Assembly (NCBI GenBank): GCA_020073185.1
Contig: JAIQFT010000002.1
Coordinates: 52,552 to 116,551 of the forward strand
Origin: Terriglobia bacterium
GTDB lineage: Bacteria > Acidobacteriota > Terriglobia > Terriglobales > Acidobacteriaceae
Length of the DNA: 64,000 bases
Reading direction: 5' to 3'
Position 1 is the stretch's first letter; each line of letters opens with the position of its first letter. Both the position numbers and the translations under genes were made by a program. Under the pieces are notes generated by a model. The model worked only from the letters and a program-made list of their open reading frames with translations. It was not told where the DNA came from and searched no databases. Shown piece after piece: positions 1-9,056 of the stretch.

Positions 1-2
1 AC

Positions 3-305
3 GAGAAAGCGACGATTTCAGGCTGGCGCGAAACATTGAAGAAATTTGCCGCGCTCGATAAGGACACGCTGTTTGTGCCGGGACACGGACAGATCTGCGG
101 ACAGGAAGGGATCGCGCAAATCCGCGAAGTGTTCGATGACATTGCAGGACAGGCGGAGAAGATGTACCACGCGGGAGTTCCGGCGGAGGAAGCGCAGCAC
201 CGATATGTCGTACCCGAAAAATTCAAGAATTTTCCGGTCTTTGCGTGGGGATTCACCATCGGGCCGGCGATTACCAAGCTGTACGCGGAGTGGCAGGTCA
301 AGTAG
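3..305 (+). CDS. MBL-fold metallo-hydrolase, C-terminal part (cut by window edge)
   Basis: About 100 residues of the C-terminus are visible; the start lies before the window. The late metal-site motif VPGHGQ of metallo-beta-lactamase-fold hydrolases is present, followed by helical sequence. The rest of the metal-binding HxHxDH core is outside the window, so the substrate cannot be inferred. Glyoxalase II-like or other MBL hydrolases both fit. The frame is open from the first bases to TAG at 303-305, about 120 bases before the next gene, which is on the same strand. Confidence 0.75.
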   Translation, partial: EKATISGWRETLKKFAALDKDTLFVPGHGQICGQEGIAQIREVFDDIAGQAEKMYHAGVPAEEAQHRYVVPEKFKNFPVFAWGFTIGPAITKLYAEWQVK

Positions 306-427
306 CCGTTACTTGGCCGAGTCACGCCCGATCCGGAAATCGGCCCACTACCCCAATCCTTCCACGTTTGGCGAAATTCCTGCGCCGGTGGTAGCTTGGT
401 GGATTGTCGTACAGGAGAACAAGCCTC

Positions 428-865
428 ATGCTGAAGCTCGCCATCGCGACACTCTCACTGGCCTTCCTGCTGGCCTCCGCGCCCGCGCAGAATTCCGGCG
501 GGCCCACCAAGGTTACCGGCAAACCGACCAAGCTGCCCGACGGCCTGGAGTATTGGGATATCAAGGAAGGCAGCGGCGCAGTCGCCAAGAAGGGCGATAA
601 GGTCAAAGTCCACTACACCGGCTGGCTGACGAATGGAAAGAAGTTCGATAGCTCGGTGGATCGCAACGAGCCATTTGGGTTCACCATTGACGCCCACCAG
701 GTAATCAGGGGATGGGACGAGGGCGTGGCCGGCATGAAGGTCGGCGGCAAGCGCCAATTGCGCATTCCGCCTGAACTGGGCTACGGGAGCCGCGGCGCCG
801 GTGGGGTCATCCCACCGAACGCGACGCTCATCTTCGATGTGGAGCTTCTCGGAATTAGCAAGTAG
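428..865 (+). CDS. Exported FKBP-type peptidyl-prolyl cis-trans isomerase
   Basis: 145 residues. Residues 1-20 form a signal peptide (hydrophobic core [15 protein letters not shown]) and residues 38-145 a single FKBP domain. The family landmarks are all present: [32 protein letters not shown] and [14 protein letters not shown]. It would catalyse prolyl isomerisation in the periplasm or envelope during protein folding. The start at 428 is chosen because AGGAGA lies just upstream and the signal peptide begins there; an in-frame start at 404 would add eight residues with no sense for a signal peptide. A strong hairpin follows the stop. Confidence 0.93.
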   Translation: MLKLAIATLSLAFLLASAPAQNSGGPTKVTGKPTKLPDGLEYWDIKEGSGAVAKKGDKVKVHYTGWLTNGKKFDSSVDRNEPFGFTIDAHQVIRGWDEGVAGMKVGGKRQLRIPPELGYGSRGAGGVIPPNATLIFDVELLGISK

Positions 866-883
866 CGAACCAGATCGCTGAAG

Positions 884-913
884 CCCACATCTGCCAAGAA
901 CGGCAGATGTGGG
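884..913. terminator. Perfect 12-bp hairpin between convergent genes
   Basis: CCCACATCTGCC and its exact complement enclose a 6-base loop (AAGAAC). It sits between the ends of the FKBP gene (+) and a DinB gene (-), so it could terminate both. There is no U-tract on either side, so it is not a canonical intrinsic terminator. Confidence 0.55.
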
Positions 914-944
914 GCACCTTGCCACTAACAACTGACCACTGCCT

Positions 945-1427
945 TTACGCTGCCAGCTTCTTGGTAATCGCCTCGACCTGCTTGATGTGGTTGAGATCGT
1001 GGCCCGCCATGGTTTCGATGATCTCGCCAAAGCTGCCTTCGCCGCGCTCCGGATGCGTGTTCTTCTTCGACAGCGCTGTCGGGCCCGCCTGATGGATCAG
1101 TTGCAGGTTCCAGTTCCGCACTGCTGAAAACACCGCCAATGCCGCGTGGGCATCGTGCCCTGCATAATGGCGAGCCCACTTGTCCTGATCGAATGGCTGG
1201 ATGACGTGGTGGTCCTCCGCCAGCGTTTGCCGCAGACGGAAGGCAAATACCAACTCGCAATCCGCCAGATGACAGATAATTTCGCGCGCGCTCCACTTCC
1301 CCTGCGCCGGCGAATATTCGACCCGCTCCCGGCCGAGCAGGTTGGCCAAACTTTCCAGGCGCGTCGGCGTGCCCGTTACTACCTCCAGCGCGTCCCGATC
1401 TCCCAAAAATGATGCGTACGGATTCAT
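945..1427 (-). CDS. DinB-family protein
   Basis: 160 residues with the DinB/YfiT-like four-helix-bundle pattern: KWSAREIICHLADCE near residue 45 with the first metal-ligand-type His, and a C-terminal GHDLNHIKQVEAI with the two spaced histidines typical of the fold. Family members are putative metal-dependent thiol transferases or DNA-damage-inducible proteins; the substrate is unknown. It is one of three DinB-family genes in the window. The start at 1427 matches the usual N-terminal length. Confidence 0.82.
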   Translation of the reverse strand: MNPYASFLGDRDALEVVTGTPTRLESLANLLGRERVEYSPAQGKWSAREIICHLADCELVFAFRLRQTLAEDHHVIQPFDQDKWARHYAGHDAHAALAVFSAVRNWNLQLIHQAGPTALSKKNTHPERGEGSFGEIIETMAGHDLNHIKQVEAITKKLAA

Positions 1428-1510
1428 GGTCGGCTCCCCAAGACGTGGTTTCAGCAGCTAATGTCTGGATTGGATAACCCGCAGCAGACGCAAGTTTCAA
1501 AACCACGTGG

Positions 1511-1609
1511 GACGATTTACGAATTGCCGAATTGGAGAATTGACGAACTAGATTCACCCTCGAAGGTCCGGCAAATTCGCCAATTCGAAAATCCGACAAT
1601 TCGTCGATT
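1511..1609. repeat. Self-complementary low-complexity spacer built on GAATTG
   Basis: The left half carries four spaced variants of CGAATTG; the right half carries their inverted forms (CAATTCG, AAATTCGC). The first roughly 20 bases of the left arm match the complement of the right arm with 3-4 mismatches. It fills the gap between the dehydrogenase gene's end and the DinB start. It is AT-rich compared with the flanking genes. Confidence 0.7.
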
Positions 1610-1612
1610 CTC

Positions 1613-2698
1613 TCAGCGCTGGCCGCGAATCAATTCGCACAGCGCTGCGGTTGCCTCGCGCGTGTTCGCCCGCCCACCCAGATCCGGTGTCTTGGCGGTC
1701 GCGGTGGCCGCGAACTGCTCGATGGCCTTCATCAGCGGCTTTGCCGCCTCAGACTCTCCGAGGTGCTCGAGCATCATCTGGATGGACCACACGGTTCCGA
1801 GGGGATTGGCAACACCCCGTCCCGCTATGTCCGGCGCCGAGCCGTGGATGGCCTGGAACAGGCTGGGAAATTTGCGCTCGGGGTTGAGGTTGGCGCTGGG
1901 CGCAATGCCCATGCTCCCCGAAATGGCGGCGCCCAGGTCGGTCAGAATGTCGCCAAACAAATTCGAGGCGACCAACACGTCCAGACTCTCAGGTTTGGAG
2001 ACGAAGCGCGCCGACAGAGAGTCCACCAATTGCTGTTCGTGCGCGACGTTGGGATATCGCGCCGCCACCTCGGAGAAGATGTCGTCCCAGAAAACCATGT
2101 TGTACTGCTGCGCGTTTGACTTGGTGGCGCTGGTGACCTTCTTGCGCCCGTTGGCGCGCGCATATTCGAAAGCAAAGCGGATCACGCGCTCCGTGCCGTG
2201 CCGCGTATGCACGCTGCTTTGGATGGCGACCTCGGCCGCCGTGCCGCGATGCAGGCGCCCACCAACTCCCGCGTATTCGCCCTCGGCGTTCTCCCGCACG
2301 CACACCATGTCGATGTCCGTGGGTTCCTTGCCCGCGAGCGGTGTCTTGATCCCCGGCAGCAGGCGCATGGGACGCAGATTGATGTATTGATCGAAACCCT
2401 GGCGGATCGGAAGCAGCAAGCCCCAGAGGGTCACATGGTCGGGAACGCGCGGGTCGCCGACAGGCCCGAGCAGAATGGCGTCGAAGCCTCCACGCTCCAA
2501 CTGCCGTACGCCATCGCTCGGCATCATCGCGCCCTGGCGCAGGTAGCGCTCCGATCCCCAATCAAACTCTTGCGTCTCGAAAGCAAAGGCCGCGTGCGCC
2601 TCGGATACCGCGCGCAAGACCTCCAACCCTGCCGGTATCACTTCCCTTCCGATCCCATCCGCGGGCAGCACCGCAAGCATGTAGCGCCGTGTCGTCAT
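1613..2698 (-). CDS. Tartrate/D-malate dehydrogenase-type isocitrate-isopropylmalate dehydrogenase family enzyme
   Basis: 361 residues, full length for the NAD-dependent beta-decarboxylating dehydrogenases. Landmarks: N-terminal PADGIGREV, the substrate loop with three Arg (NLRPMRLLPG), VCVRENAEGEYAGVGGR, VTSATKSNAQ with the catalytic Lys, DILTDLGAAISGSMGIAPSA, and the nucleotide-site HGSAPDIAGRGVANPLG. The segment RENAEGEYAGVGGRLHRG is characteristic of tartrate dehydrogenase/decarboxylase and D-malate dehydrogenases (TtuC/DmlA) rather than LeuB or Icd. It likely oxidises a C4 hydroxy-acid with NAD. Exact substrate is inferred from motif similarity only. No neighbouring C4-acid transporter is present. 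Confidence 0.86.
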   Translation of the reverse strand: MTTRRYMLAVLPADGIGREVIPAGLEVLRAVSEAHAAFAFETQEFDWGSERYLRQGAMMPSDGVRQLERGGFDAILLGPVGDPRVPDHVTLWGLLLPIRQGFDQYINLRPMRLLPGIKTPLAGKEPTDIDMVCVRENAEGEYAGVGGRLHRGTAAEVAIQSSVHTRHGTERVIRFAFEYARANGRKKVTSATKSNAQQYNMVFWDDIFSEVAARYPNVAHEQQLVDSLSARFVSKPESLDVLVASNLFGDILTDLGAAISGSMGIAPSANLNPERKFPSLFQAIHGSAPDIAGRGVANPLGTVWSIQMMLEHLGESEAAKPLMKAIEQFAATATAKTPDLGGRANTREATAALCELIRGQR

Positions 2699-2777
2699 GC
2701 AGCAGCATTTTACGCCGGTAAGGTTTGCCTTTTGCGGGCTGCGAGGTGAAACCGGCGCTGGTGGGAGTTACCGTTCT

Positions 2778-3152
2778 TCAGACATCGCGCAGTTGGTCTT
2801 CGTCCATGCCGAAGTAGTGGCCGATTTCGTGCATTATGGTCAGAAGCACCTGCTCACGGATTTCGTCGTCGTTGGAGCACACCGCCTCGATATTCCTTTG
2901 GTACAGCACGATGCGCGCCGGCCCGGTGGGAAGGTCAAAAACGCTGCGGCGCGTTGCCGGCACGCCATGGAAGATTCCGAGCACCAGCGTTTTCGGGCGC
3001 AGGGAGCGTGGCCGTGGCGCGCGTTGCCGTGTCGCCGGTTCCGGCGGGAGGTCCTCGACCAGCACGACCACGTTATCCAGGCGGGTGCGAAACTGCTCCG
3101 GCAGCCGATCCAGCGCTTGCTCCACCAGGCGAGTAAACCGTTGCCGCTCCAT
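2778..3152 (-). CDS. Small zincin-type metallopeptidase-like protein
   Basis: 124 residues. The C-terminal motif HEIGHYFGMDEDQL (His109, Glu110, His113) is the HExxH zinc site of the minimal zincin family (PF06262-like), whose members are short and of unknown substrate. An upstream in-frame start (3221) would overlap the universal-stress gene, so ATG 3152 is preferred; it leaves 26 bases to that gene's stop. An Arg/Pro-rich stretch (residues 38-54) separates the N-terminal helix from the core. Probably co-transcribed with the stress protein upstream. Confidence 0.82.
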   Translation of the reverse strand: MERQRFTRLVEQALDRLPEQFRTRLDNVVVLVEDLPPEPATRQRAPRPRSLRPKTLVLGIFHGVPATRRSVFDLPTGPARIVLYQRNIEAVCSNDDEIREQVLLTIMHEIGHYFGMDEDQLRDV

Positions 3153-3178
3153 GATTGCGCCGAGACGTTGTCGGGAAT

Positions 3179-4042
3179 CTAATTGCTGCGCGAATCGAGC
3201 CGCAAGAGCAACACCGAGCACGGCCCGTGGCGGACGACGCGCTCTGTCGTACGGCCCATCACGGTGAACTCAAGAAATTTGCGGCGCTCCGCTCCCACCA
3301 CGACGAGGTCGGCGGCGCGCTGGCGGGCGAAGATGATGATCTGCTCGGCGGTCTCGCCGATGCGCAGCGTCTCCGAAACCGGAGAGCTCGGCCGGACAAC
3401 TTCCCCGACCCACTGGCGCAACATGTTGAGCTCGTTTTCGGCATCGGCTGTGCCTTCCGGCAGCACGCGCAGCACATCGATCCTCGCGCCGAACACGCGT
3501 GCCAGGTCCAGCGACGCCTCCAGGCATTGTGTCGCCAGGTTCGTGAGGTCCACCGGGCACAACAACGTCTTCAGGGCGCCCGGGCCCAAGACTAGGTCCG
3601 CGCCCTTCACGACGAGCGTAGGGAACGCCGATTCGCGAACCACGTTTTCCGCCACCGAACCAAGCAAGGAGCGGGCCATACCGTCGTGCCCGTGACTGCC
3701 GAGCACGATCAGGTCGGGATGCAGTTGCCCGATGAAGTCGAGTACGACCTTCACCGGGTGTCCGACGCCGACGGCGACCTGGTAGCGAATCCGGTTGCCG
3801 AGCACGCTTTCGGCCTGCGCGCGAATCGAGCGGCCAAGCTCGACTCGGCGCTCCTCATATTCCCCCTGCAGTTGTTCGCCTTCCGCCTCGGAGACCTCGC
3901 GCGGAACCGGAGGCCACATGGCATGCAGAATGTGAGTTTCGGCGCCAAACTTCTCGGCGAACAATCCCGTCCACTGCAGCACACTGGCCGAGGCCGGGCT
4001 CAGGTCCAGGAGGCACAACATCGTCTTGGGAGCGAATTCCAC
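3179..4042 (-). CDS. Tandem-domain universal stress protein (UspA family)
   Basis: 287 residues with two UspA domains (about 1-145 and 150-287). The first carries the ATP-binding pattern G-2x-G-9x-G-S (GSHGHDGMARSLLGS); the second has GAERRKFLEFTVMGRTTERV, where the glycine pattern is weaker, so the two domains may differ in nucleotide binding. Cytoplasmic stress-response role by family. It is the first gene of a likely two-gene unit with the zincin gene. GGAGGAG lies just upstream of the ATG. Confidence 0.92.
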   Translation of the reverse strand: MEFAPKTMLCLLDLSPASASVLQWTGLFAEKFGAETHILHAMWPPVPREVSEAEGEQLQGEYEERRVELGRSIRAQAESVLGNRIRYQVAVGVGHPVKVVLDFIGQLHPDLIVLGSHGHDGMARSLLGSVAENVVRESAFPTLVVKGADLVLGPGALKTLLCPVDLTNLATQCLEASLDLARVFGARIDVLRVLPEGTADAENELNMLRQWVGEVVRPSSPVSETLRIGETAEQIIIFARQRAADLVVVGAERRKFLEFTVMGRTTERVVRHGPCSVLLLRLDSRSN

Positions 4043-4120
4043 AGTATCTCCTCCTGGGTCGTGTCGACAAATTGCTGCGCTTGGCCGCCAGTAAGACCGG
4101 TCACGCCATTCGGCGCCGGT

Positions 4121-4318
4121 TCACGATGCGCGTTTCAACGCCGGCTCGGGCGCGTCCAATTTCTTCAACAGCTCTTCCAACAATCGCGCCCGAGCTCGTA
4201 AGGCCAGCTTGAAATCGTGGTGGTCGGCGTGCGAGATCTCCCGCAGAAGCTCTCGCTGATGCTGCCGGAGAACTTCCGCCAGCAGCTCTTGTTCCTGCGC
4301 AGTGATGTGCATTTCCAT
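4121..4318 (-). CDS. Small helical protein of unknown function
   Basis: 65 residues, highly charged and predicted almost entirely helical (Leu/Glu/Arg heptad-like spacing: EQELLAEVLRQHQRELLREI). The start at 4318 is supported by GGAGG about 7 bases upstream; a longer in-frame extension to 4453 has no ribosome site. Transcribed in the same direction as the stress-protein unit but separated from it by about 80 bases. I do not recognise a named family. Confidence 0.7.
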   Translation of the reverse strand: MEMHITAQEQELLAEVLRQHQRELLREISHADHHDFKLALRARARLLEELLKKLDAPEPALKRAS

Positions 4319-4503
4319 AACAACCTCCGACCGGACCGGAAGCACTGCTACTGCTATTTTAGAACCACCGGGGAAAATGCAGCCTGATTCCGACGCTTCA
4401 GCCCATTCGTCCCATTCCCGGAATGAGCCCAGGGAGCGGGTGCGGTGCATCACAGACGGTGCCAGGCTGGAGGGCTAGAATTTCCACAGAGGTGGAGATT
4501 TCC

Positions 4504-5745
4504 ATGGAGACTGGCTGGTCGCGCCACTATGCCCAGCGGATCAGCGCTGTCCGAAGCTCGGTAATTCGTGATCTCCTCAAACTGACACAGCGTCCAGAAG
4601 TCATCTCCTTTGCCGGCGGCTTACCTGCCCCGGAACTGTTTCCGATCGATCGCTTTGAGGCAGCGTGCCACACGGTGCTCCAGCACAACGGCGCCGCGGC
4701 GCTGCAGTATGGGCCCACGGAGGGCTACCTGGCGCTGCGCGGATTCATCGTGGACAACATGCGGCGCTACGGCATCGTCGCCGATGTTAGCAATGTCCTG
4801 ATCACCTGTGGATCGCAGCAGGCCCTGGATTTGATCGGCAAGCTGCTGATTGACCCCGGCGATCGTGTGTTAGTGGAGGCGCCCACCTACCTCGGCGCTT
4901 TGCAGGCATTCAACGTCTATGGCGCCCGATACGTCAGCCTCCCCGTCGATCACGAGGGCATTCGCACCGACGGCTTGCACGAAGCGCTGCGCTCGTCGCC
5001 GAAATTCATGTACATCCTGCCGAACTTCCAGAACCCGGCGGGCGTCACACTCTCCGAGGAGCGCCGGCAGAAACTCGTTCTGCTTGCCGATGCGCACGAC
5101 ATCCCGATTGTGGAGGACGACCCCTACGGCCAACTCCGCTACGAGGGCGAACATGGCACCGCACTCGTCGTTCTGGACCGAGCACAGCGCCGCACCGATC
5201 TGCAGTACATGTCGGGGAATGTCATCTACCTGAGCACCTTTTCGAAGCTGCTTGCACCCGGGCTTCGGTTGGGCTGGGTGGTCGCTCCGCAGGAAGTAAT
5301 CGTGCGTTTGGTCCAGCTCAAGCAGGGCGCCGATCTTCACACCAGCACCTTTATCCAGATGGTGGCCTACGAAGTGGCCCGCGATGGCTTCCTTGACCAG
5401 CACGTGAAGCGGATTCGTGCCGTGTATCGGGAGCGCCGCGACACCATGCTGGCGGCCTTGCAGGAATTCTTCCCCGACGAAGCCACCTGGACGCGCCCCG
5501 AAGGCGGGCTCTTCCTCTGGGTGACCTTGCCGCCGGCCACCAACTGCCAGGAACTGTTCGAGGCGGCACTGCGGCAGAATGTGGCGTTCGTACCCGGCGG
5601 CCCGTTCTATTGCGACGAGCCCGACGGCTGTCATCTGCGGCTGAACTTCTCCAATTCCGCCCCGGAGCAAATCCGCGAAGGTATTCGCCGACTGGGACAT
5701 GCTGTCAAGGAACAGCTCAAGCTAGCGGCTTTGATCGTGGTGTAG
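4504..5745 (+). CDS. PLP-dependent class I/II aminotransferase (LysN/MocR-type, stand-alone)
   Basis: 413 residues, fold-type I. Landmarks: SFAGGLPAPELFP at the N-terminus, LQYGPTEGYLALR, TCGSQQALDL, PNFQNPAGVT, VEDDPYGQLRYEG, and STFSKLLAPGLRLGW with the Schiff-base Lys248. This pattern is that of 2-aminoadipate/aromatic or branched-chain aminotransferases (LysN, ARO8-like). It lacks a GntR DNA-binding domain. ATG 4504 fits family starts; upstream in-frame codons (from 4423) read low-quality sequence. Substrate not determinable from sequence. Confidence 0.9.
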   Translation: METGWSRHYAQRISAVRSSVIRDLLKLTQRPEVISFAGGLPAPELFPIDRFEAACHTVLQHNGAAALQYGPTEGYLALRGFIVDNMRRYGIVADVSNVLITCGSQQALDLIGKLLIDPGDRVLVEAPTYLGALQAFNVYGARYVSLPVDHEGIRTDGLHEALRSSPKFMYILPNFQNPAGVTLSEERRQKLVLLADAHDIPIVEDDPYGQLRYEGEHGTALVVLDRAQRRTDLQYMSGNVIYLSTFSKLLAPGLRLGWVVAPQEVIVRLVQLKQGADLHTSTFIQMVAYEVARDGFLDQHVKRIRAVYRERRDTMLAALQEFFPDEATWTRPEGGLFLWVTLPPATNCQELFEAALRQNVAFVPGGPFYCDEPDGCHLRLNFSNSAPEQIREGIRRLGHAVKEQLKLAALIVV

Positions 5746-5803
5746 CAAAGGGCTTGCCGGCCCGCAACGCCAGCGCGAACATTGTAGGTAAGGGGGGACT
5801 GAG

Positions 5804-5992
5804 ATGTCAGAAGCAACCAATCCATCTTCCCCGCAGCCGCGGGAGAAGGCCGCCGAACATCTCGAAGAGGCACATCAGCTTCTCGATACCTTGCGCAAAC
5901 GGCTGGACAGGCACCCGGAACTGGAAGAAGCCATTCTGAAGATTGAAACGGCGTTGAACCTGCTGACGGTAAGCACCGGAGGCATGCTCTAA
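5804..5992 (+). CDS. Small conserved-looking protein of unknown function
   Basis: 62 residues, with a G-rich ribosome site (AAGGGGGGACTGAG) directly before the ATG. After a Ser/Pro-rich start the rest is one amphipathic helical region (HLEEAHQLLDTLRKRL, LEEAILKIETALNLLT), suggesting a coiled-coil or helical hairpin. It follows the aminotransferase by 58 bases on the same strand. No family recognised. Confidence 0.62.
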   Translation: MSEATNPSSPQPREKAAEHLEEAHQLLDTLRKRLDRHPELEEAILKIETALNLLTVSTGGML

Positions 5993-6171
5993 CGGTTTGC
6001 ATCGGCAGTAGTAGTTCGAGATCCGCTTCAGATGGCCGGCCTCAAGCGTGCGCCAGTACTGGTCCCAAAGCAGGGGAAGCAATCTGGGTGCGCGCAAAAT
6101 GATTTGTCAAGTGTCGTTTATTCCCGGAGCCGAGCTACTCGGTAATCGGCAGCATCCGGTTATGAATGCGC

Positions 6172-6199
6172 TTGCAATGACTCCAGGGCAGCGTATAGT
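6172..6199 (+). promoter_or_regulatory. Sigma70-like promoter for the receiver gene
   Basis: TTGCAA (6172-6177) and TATAGT (6194-6199) are separated by 16 bases and lie about 40 bases before the start of the response-regulator gene. Spacing and sequence fit a housekeeping promoter. Confidence 0.4.
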
Positions 6200-6237
6200 C
6201 ATCTACCTGTCAACGATGACTCCCACGGGGTGATGGG

Positions 6238-6612
6238 ATGTCGGGAAAGCTCTTACTGTGCGTCGACGATGATCGGGACTTTCTCCAGGTCCTGCAAGTT
6301 ACCCTTGAGGTATCCGGCTATAACGTGCTCACTGCGCGCGACGCGCCGACCGCTCTTGCCCTGTTTTCCGAACTCCCCGTGGATCTCGTCGTGCTGGACT
6401 ACACCATGCCAAAAATGAATGGCGCAGAGGTCGCTCGCTCCCTTCGCCAGCGGAAGCCAACCATTCCCATCCTAATGTTATCCGCGCACGTCGAGCGCCC
6501 TGCCGATGTACACGGCCTGATTGATGACTATGCCGTTAAGGCCGAGGAGAACGCTAGCCTCGTCAGCCGCATCGAACGCCTGCTGGCCGATTCATCCGAG
6601 GCGTGCGCCTAA
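6238..6612 (+). CDS. Stand-alone response-regulator receiver domain (canonical)
   Basis: 124 residues consisting only of a CheY-like receiver. It has the acidic pocket (VDDD, residues 9-12), phospho-acceptor Asp54 in VVLDYTMPKMNG, the switch Ser in MLSAH, and the conserved Lys in DYAVKAEE. There is no output domain and no adjacent histidine kinase. It probably acts in a phosphorelay or by protein-protein contact. It is the only one of three such receivers in the region with an intact phosphorylation site. Confidence 0.9.
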   Translation: MSGKLLLCVDDDRDFLQVLQVTLEVSGYNVLTARDAPTALALFSELPVDLVVLDYTMPKMNGAEVARSLRQRKPTIPILMLSAHVERPADVHGLIDDYAVKAEENASLVSRIERLLADSSEACA

Positions 6613-6910
6613 ACCCAGAACCCCGCGTAGAAAGCACGGTCCGGGTGCGGGACCGATCCAACCTAGGCCGCCCCGTTCTCTTGATCGGCTTCGTGTGTAA
6701 ATCGGGTGGATATCGGAGTGCGGCGCCGGCGAATTACGCCGATAGGAATAAGGAATATAGAGCAGCGCATCTTGAGCCTGGAAGAGGCGGCGCATCTTGA
6801 CGCCACCAGGCCCATCCTTCGCGTGGTATCTAAATGGGCTTAGTTGCACCGTTTGGTTCGAACGCCGCCAGAACCATCTCTCATTTTCTGTTGCCCGGCA
6901 TGGGACCTCG
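6613..6910. other. Gap without a convincing gene
   Basis: About 300 bases after the receiver gene. I see no repeat family, tRNA or strong terminator. Frames open across part of it have no ribosome site and read as non-coding. Confidence 0.5.
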
Positions 6911-7099
6911 ATGCGATCGCTCCTCCCCCACTGTCGAGATAGGGAGGCTGTCATCGACACTTACCGATGCAGCCAATGTGCATGGGTGCATCGCATCGAA
7001 AATCCGCCCAGCGGCCGTGTGGATGAGCAGGATGCTTGGCGAGCGTGTCGAGCCTTCGAGATGCATGATTGCATGGACTACCCAGTCAAGGCAGCGTGA
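6911..7099 (+). CDS. Small putative zinc-binding protein
   Basis: 62 residues ending in a compact Cys/His set: Cys20 and Cys23 (YRCSQCAWVH) and, after an acidic helix, His52 and Cys54 (FEMHDCMDYP). The order C-x2-C ... H-x-C is a plausible single zinc site, and it resembles short zinc-ribbon proteins common in this type of genome. The start is uncertain: the frame is open back to TTG 6797. Function unknown. Confidence 0.45.
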   Translation: MRSLLPHCRDREAVIDTYRCSQCAWVHRIENPPSGRVDEQDAWRACRAFEMHDCMDYPVKAA

Positions 7100-7149
7100 C
7101 GGGCTTCCTCTCTCGATTCGCAAGGCGTAATCCGCTTCCTCGGGCCAGC

Positions 7150-7389
7150 CTATGCCGCCTTCGCTCTGGCCCTCCCCATCTTTCCACTAGCCCATCTCTT
7201 CTTCATAAGATCTGAAAGCCGCTTCCGCGCTGCTGGGCTCATGCGGCGTTTCTTCCGCGCCGTCGTGGTTGAACGGACCTTCCTGGATGGGGTTTTTCCT
7301 TCAGAAGCGATCGCTTCCAGCGCTGTGATGGCATGATCGAGTCGTTCCCGTCGGGAACGAAGTTCGGAAAGTATCTGTTTCGTATCCAT
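7150..7389 (-). CDS. Small basic protein of unknown function
   Basis: 79 residues. An N-terminal amphipathic helix (ILSELRSRRERLDHAITALE) is followed by a strongly basic Arg/Lys/Thr linker and a motif MSPAARKRLSDLMKKRWAS, which resembles short nucleic-acid-binding tails. ATG 7389 is preferred over 7473 because the extra N-terminus reads as intergenic sequence. The overall design (oligomerising helix plus basic tail) is compatible with a nucleoid-associated role, but that is inference. Confidence 0.65.
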   Translation of the reverse strand: MDTKQILSELRSRRERLDHAITALEAIASEGKTPSRKVRSTTTARKKRRMSPAARKRLSDLMKKRWASGKMGRARAKAA

Positions 7390-7862
7390 AGGCCACCATC
7401 CTAAAGGACGGTCATAGGTTATAGCAAATGAAATCAACGATGCCGCCATACCGGCGGAAGTCTGCTGACTCATCGATTCCTAAGGCACACCATGACGGCG
7501 ACGAAATTTCGCTTGGTTACCTTGCGTGTCGTGCTTATGGCGGTTAGTCGATTCCCCAAGACTGACCTAGAATCCGATTCGAGTGAAATGATAGGTCGGT
7601 GAAACACGGCATAGGACTTCAGCGCTACCCCCTGCCGCCTCACTCCAACGGATGCTCTTGCCGCAACCGCAGCCCGGCTGCAATGGATTCTGTAGTTCCG
7701 TTTCGGGAAGCATTGAGTGATGACTTGTGCGATCTATGAGGCCCACCTGTTCGGAGTGAGCGATCATCGTTAAGCACAGCGGGAGCGCTCGCACCGGCAG
7801 GTTGAGAGATCGCCTCAGGGTTACGGTCGAATACGCCGGCCAGGCAGCAGAGGGAGGCGCAC
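7390..7862. other. 470-base gap without a recognised feature
   Basis: The gap separates a minus-strand small gene from the plus-strand aldo/keto reductase, so it should hold both promoters. I could not identify confident -35/-10 pairs. Partial open frames on both strands look like chance. AGGGAGG at about 7851-7856 is the ribosome site of the following gene. Confidence 0.5.
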
Positions 7863-8909
7863 ATGAGCGGCGAGGCAAATGGCAAGCCAAGCTCCAGTAC
7901 GCGTCGCAATTTCCTGAAGGCGACGGGCGCGGTGACGGCGGGCCTGGTGGCGCAGGGGATATCCGCGGAAGCGGCGATTGCCGTGCCGCCGCTACCTTTC
8001 AACCCGGCTACGCCGCAAGCAATGCCGACGCGCAATCTGGGTCGCACCGGGTTTCGCGTTGGCATCTTCAGTCTTGGCGGGCAGGCCACCGTCGAGCAGC
8101 CCAATAAGGAAGCCGAGGCGGTCGCAATTGTCGAGAAGGCGATCGATCTCGGCATCAACTACATCGATACCGCGCCGCGCTACGGAGCAACCGGACGTTG
8201 GAGCCAGCGCTACATCGGTCAGGTGATGAAGCGACGTCGTAAAGAGGTCTATCTCGCCAGTAAAACGCACGACCGGACTCGCGACGGCTCGCTCAAGCTG
8301 CTGGAGGAATCTCTGCGCTTGCTGAACACCGACCACCTCGACGCCTGGCAACTTCACCACGTCAGCTACATGGACGAAGTAGACCAGATCTTCGCCAAAG
8401 GCGGCGCCATCGAAGCGATGCGGCAAGCGCGCGACCAGAAGATGGTGCGCTTCCTCGGCGTGACTGGCCACGCCGATCCTGAGGTACTGATGGAATGCTT
8501 GCGGCGGTTTCCTTTTGACCAGATCCTGATGGCGGTCAACGCTGCCGACCCGCACCATTTCAGCTTCCAGGACAAGCTGCTGCCCATGGCGATCGAAAAG
8601 CAGATGGGCATCATTGGCATGAAGATTCCCGCGCGCGGGCGACTGTTGTCCAACTGGCCCGCCGTCGGGCCGTATGCTCCGGGGAAAAAGCGGGCTGGAC
8701 CGCTTGGCATCAAGGATGCGCTCTACTATGTGCTGTCGCTGCCGGTCAGCACCGTGGTGATCGGATGCGACTCGGTGGAGCAGTTGGCCGAAAATGTCAA
8801 GCTCGCGCGCGAGTTCACGCCACTCAGCGAACCGCAGCGAGCCGCGTTGGCGGTTAGAGCCGCGCCGATTGCGCGTGAAGCGCTCTTCTTCCGCCGCTGG
8901 GACTCGTGA
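7863..8909 (+). CDS. Tat-exported aldo/keto reductase
   Basis: 348 residues. The N-terminus has a twin-arginine signal (STRRNFLKATGAV, Arg14-Arg15) and a hydrophobic stretch ending near AEAAIA, so the enzyme is probably exported folded. The AKR barrel begins near residue 55 (RNLGRTGFRVGIFSLGG). Tetrad positions are visible in YIDTAPRYG (Asp and Tyr), LASKTH (Lys) and LHHV (His). C-terminal VVIGCDSVEQLAENVKLA is the usual AKR cofactor region. NAD(P)H would have to be co-exported or acquired before export. Substrate unknown. Confidence 0.88.
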   Translation: MSGEANGKPSSSTRRNFLKATGAVTAGLVAQGISAEAAIAVPPLPFNPATPQAMPTRNLGRTGFRVGIFSLGGQATVEQPNKEAEAVAIVEKAIDLGINYIDTAPRYGATGRWSQRYIGQVMKRRRKEVYLASKTHDRTRDGSLKLLEESLRLLNTDHLDAWQLHHVSYMDEVDQIFAKGGAIEAMRQARDQKMVRFLGVTGHADPEVLMECLRRFPFDQILMAVNAADPHHFSFQDKLLPMAIEKQMGIIGMKIPARGRLLSNWPAVGPYAPGKKRAGPLGIKDALYYVLSLPVSTVVIGCDSVEQLAENVKLAREFTPLSEPQRAALAVRAAPIAREALFFRRWDS

Positions 8910-9056
8910 GCACACGTGCGGTTAAGAACGTTTCGTTTAGACGACGCAAGTGCAAGAGCGTGCGGTGCGGTCAGCGGGATTGAGCTCTTGCGATCTGTAC
9001 ATGCATGTTGCGCGCGGTAGCTTAGTGAGGCTTAGGAGGCTATACTTAGATAGAAA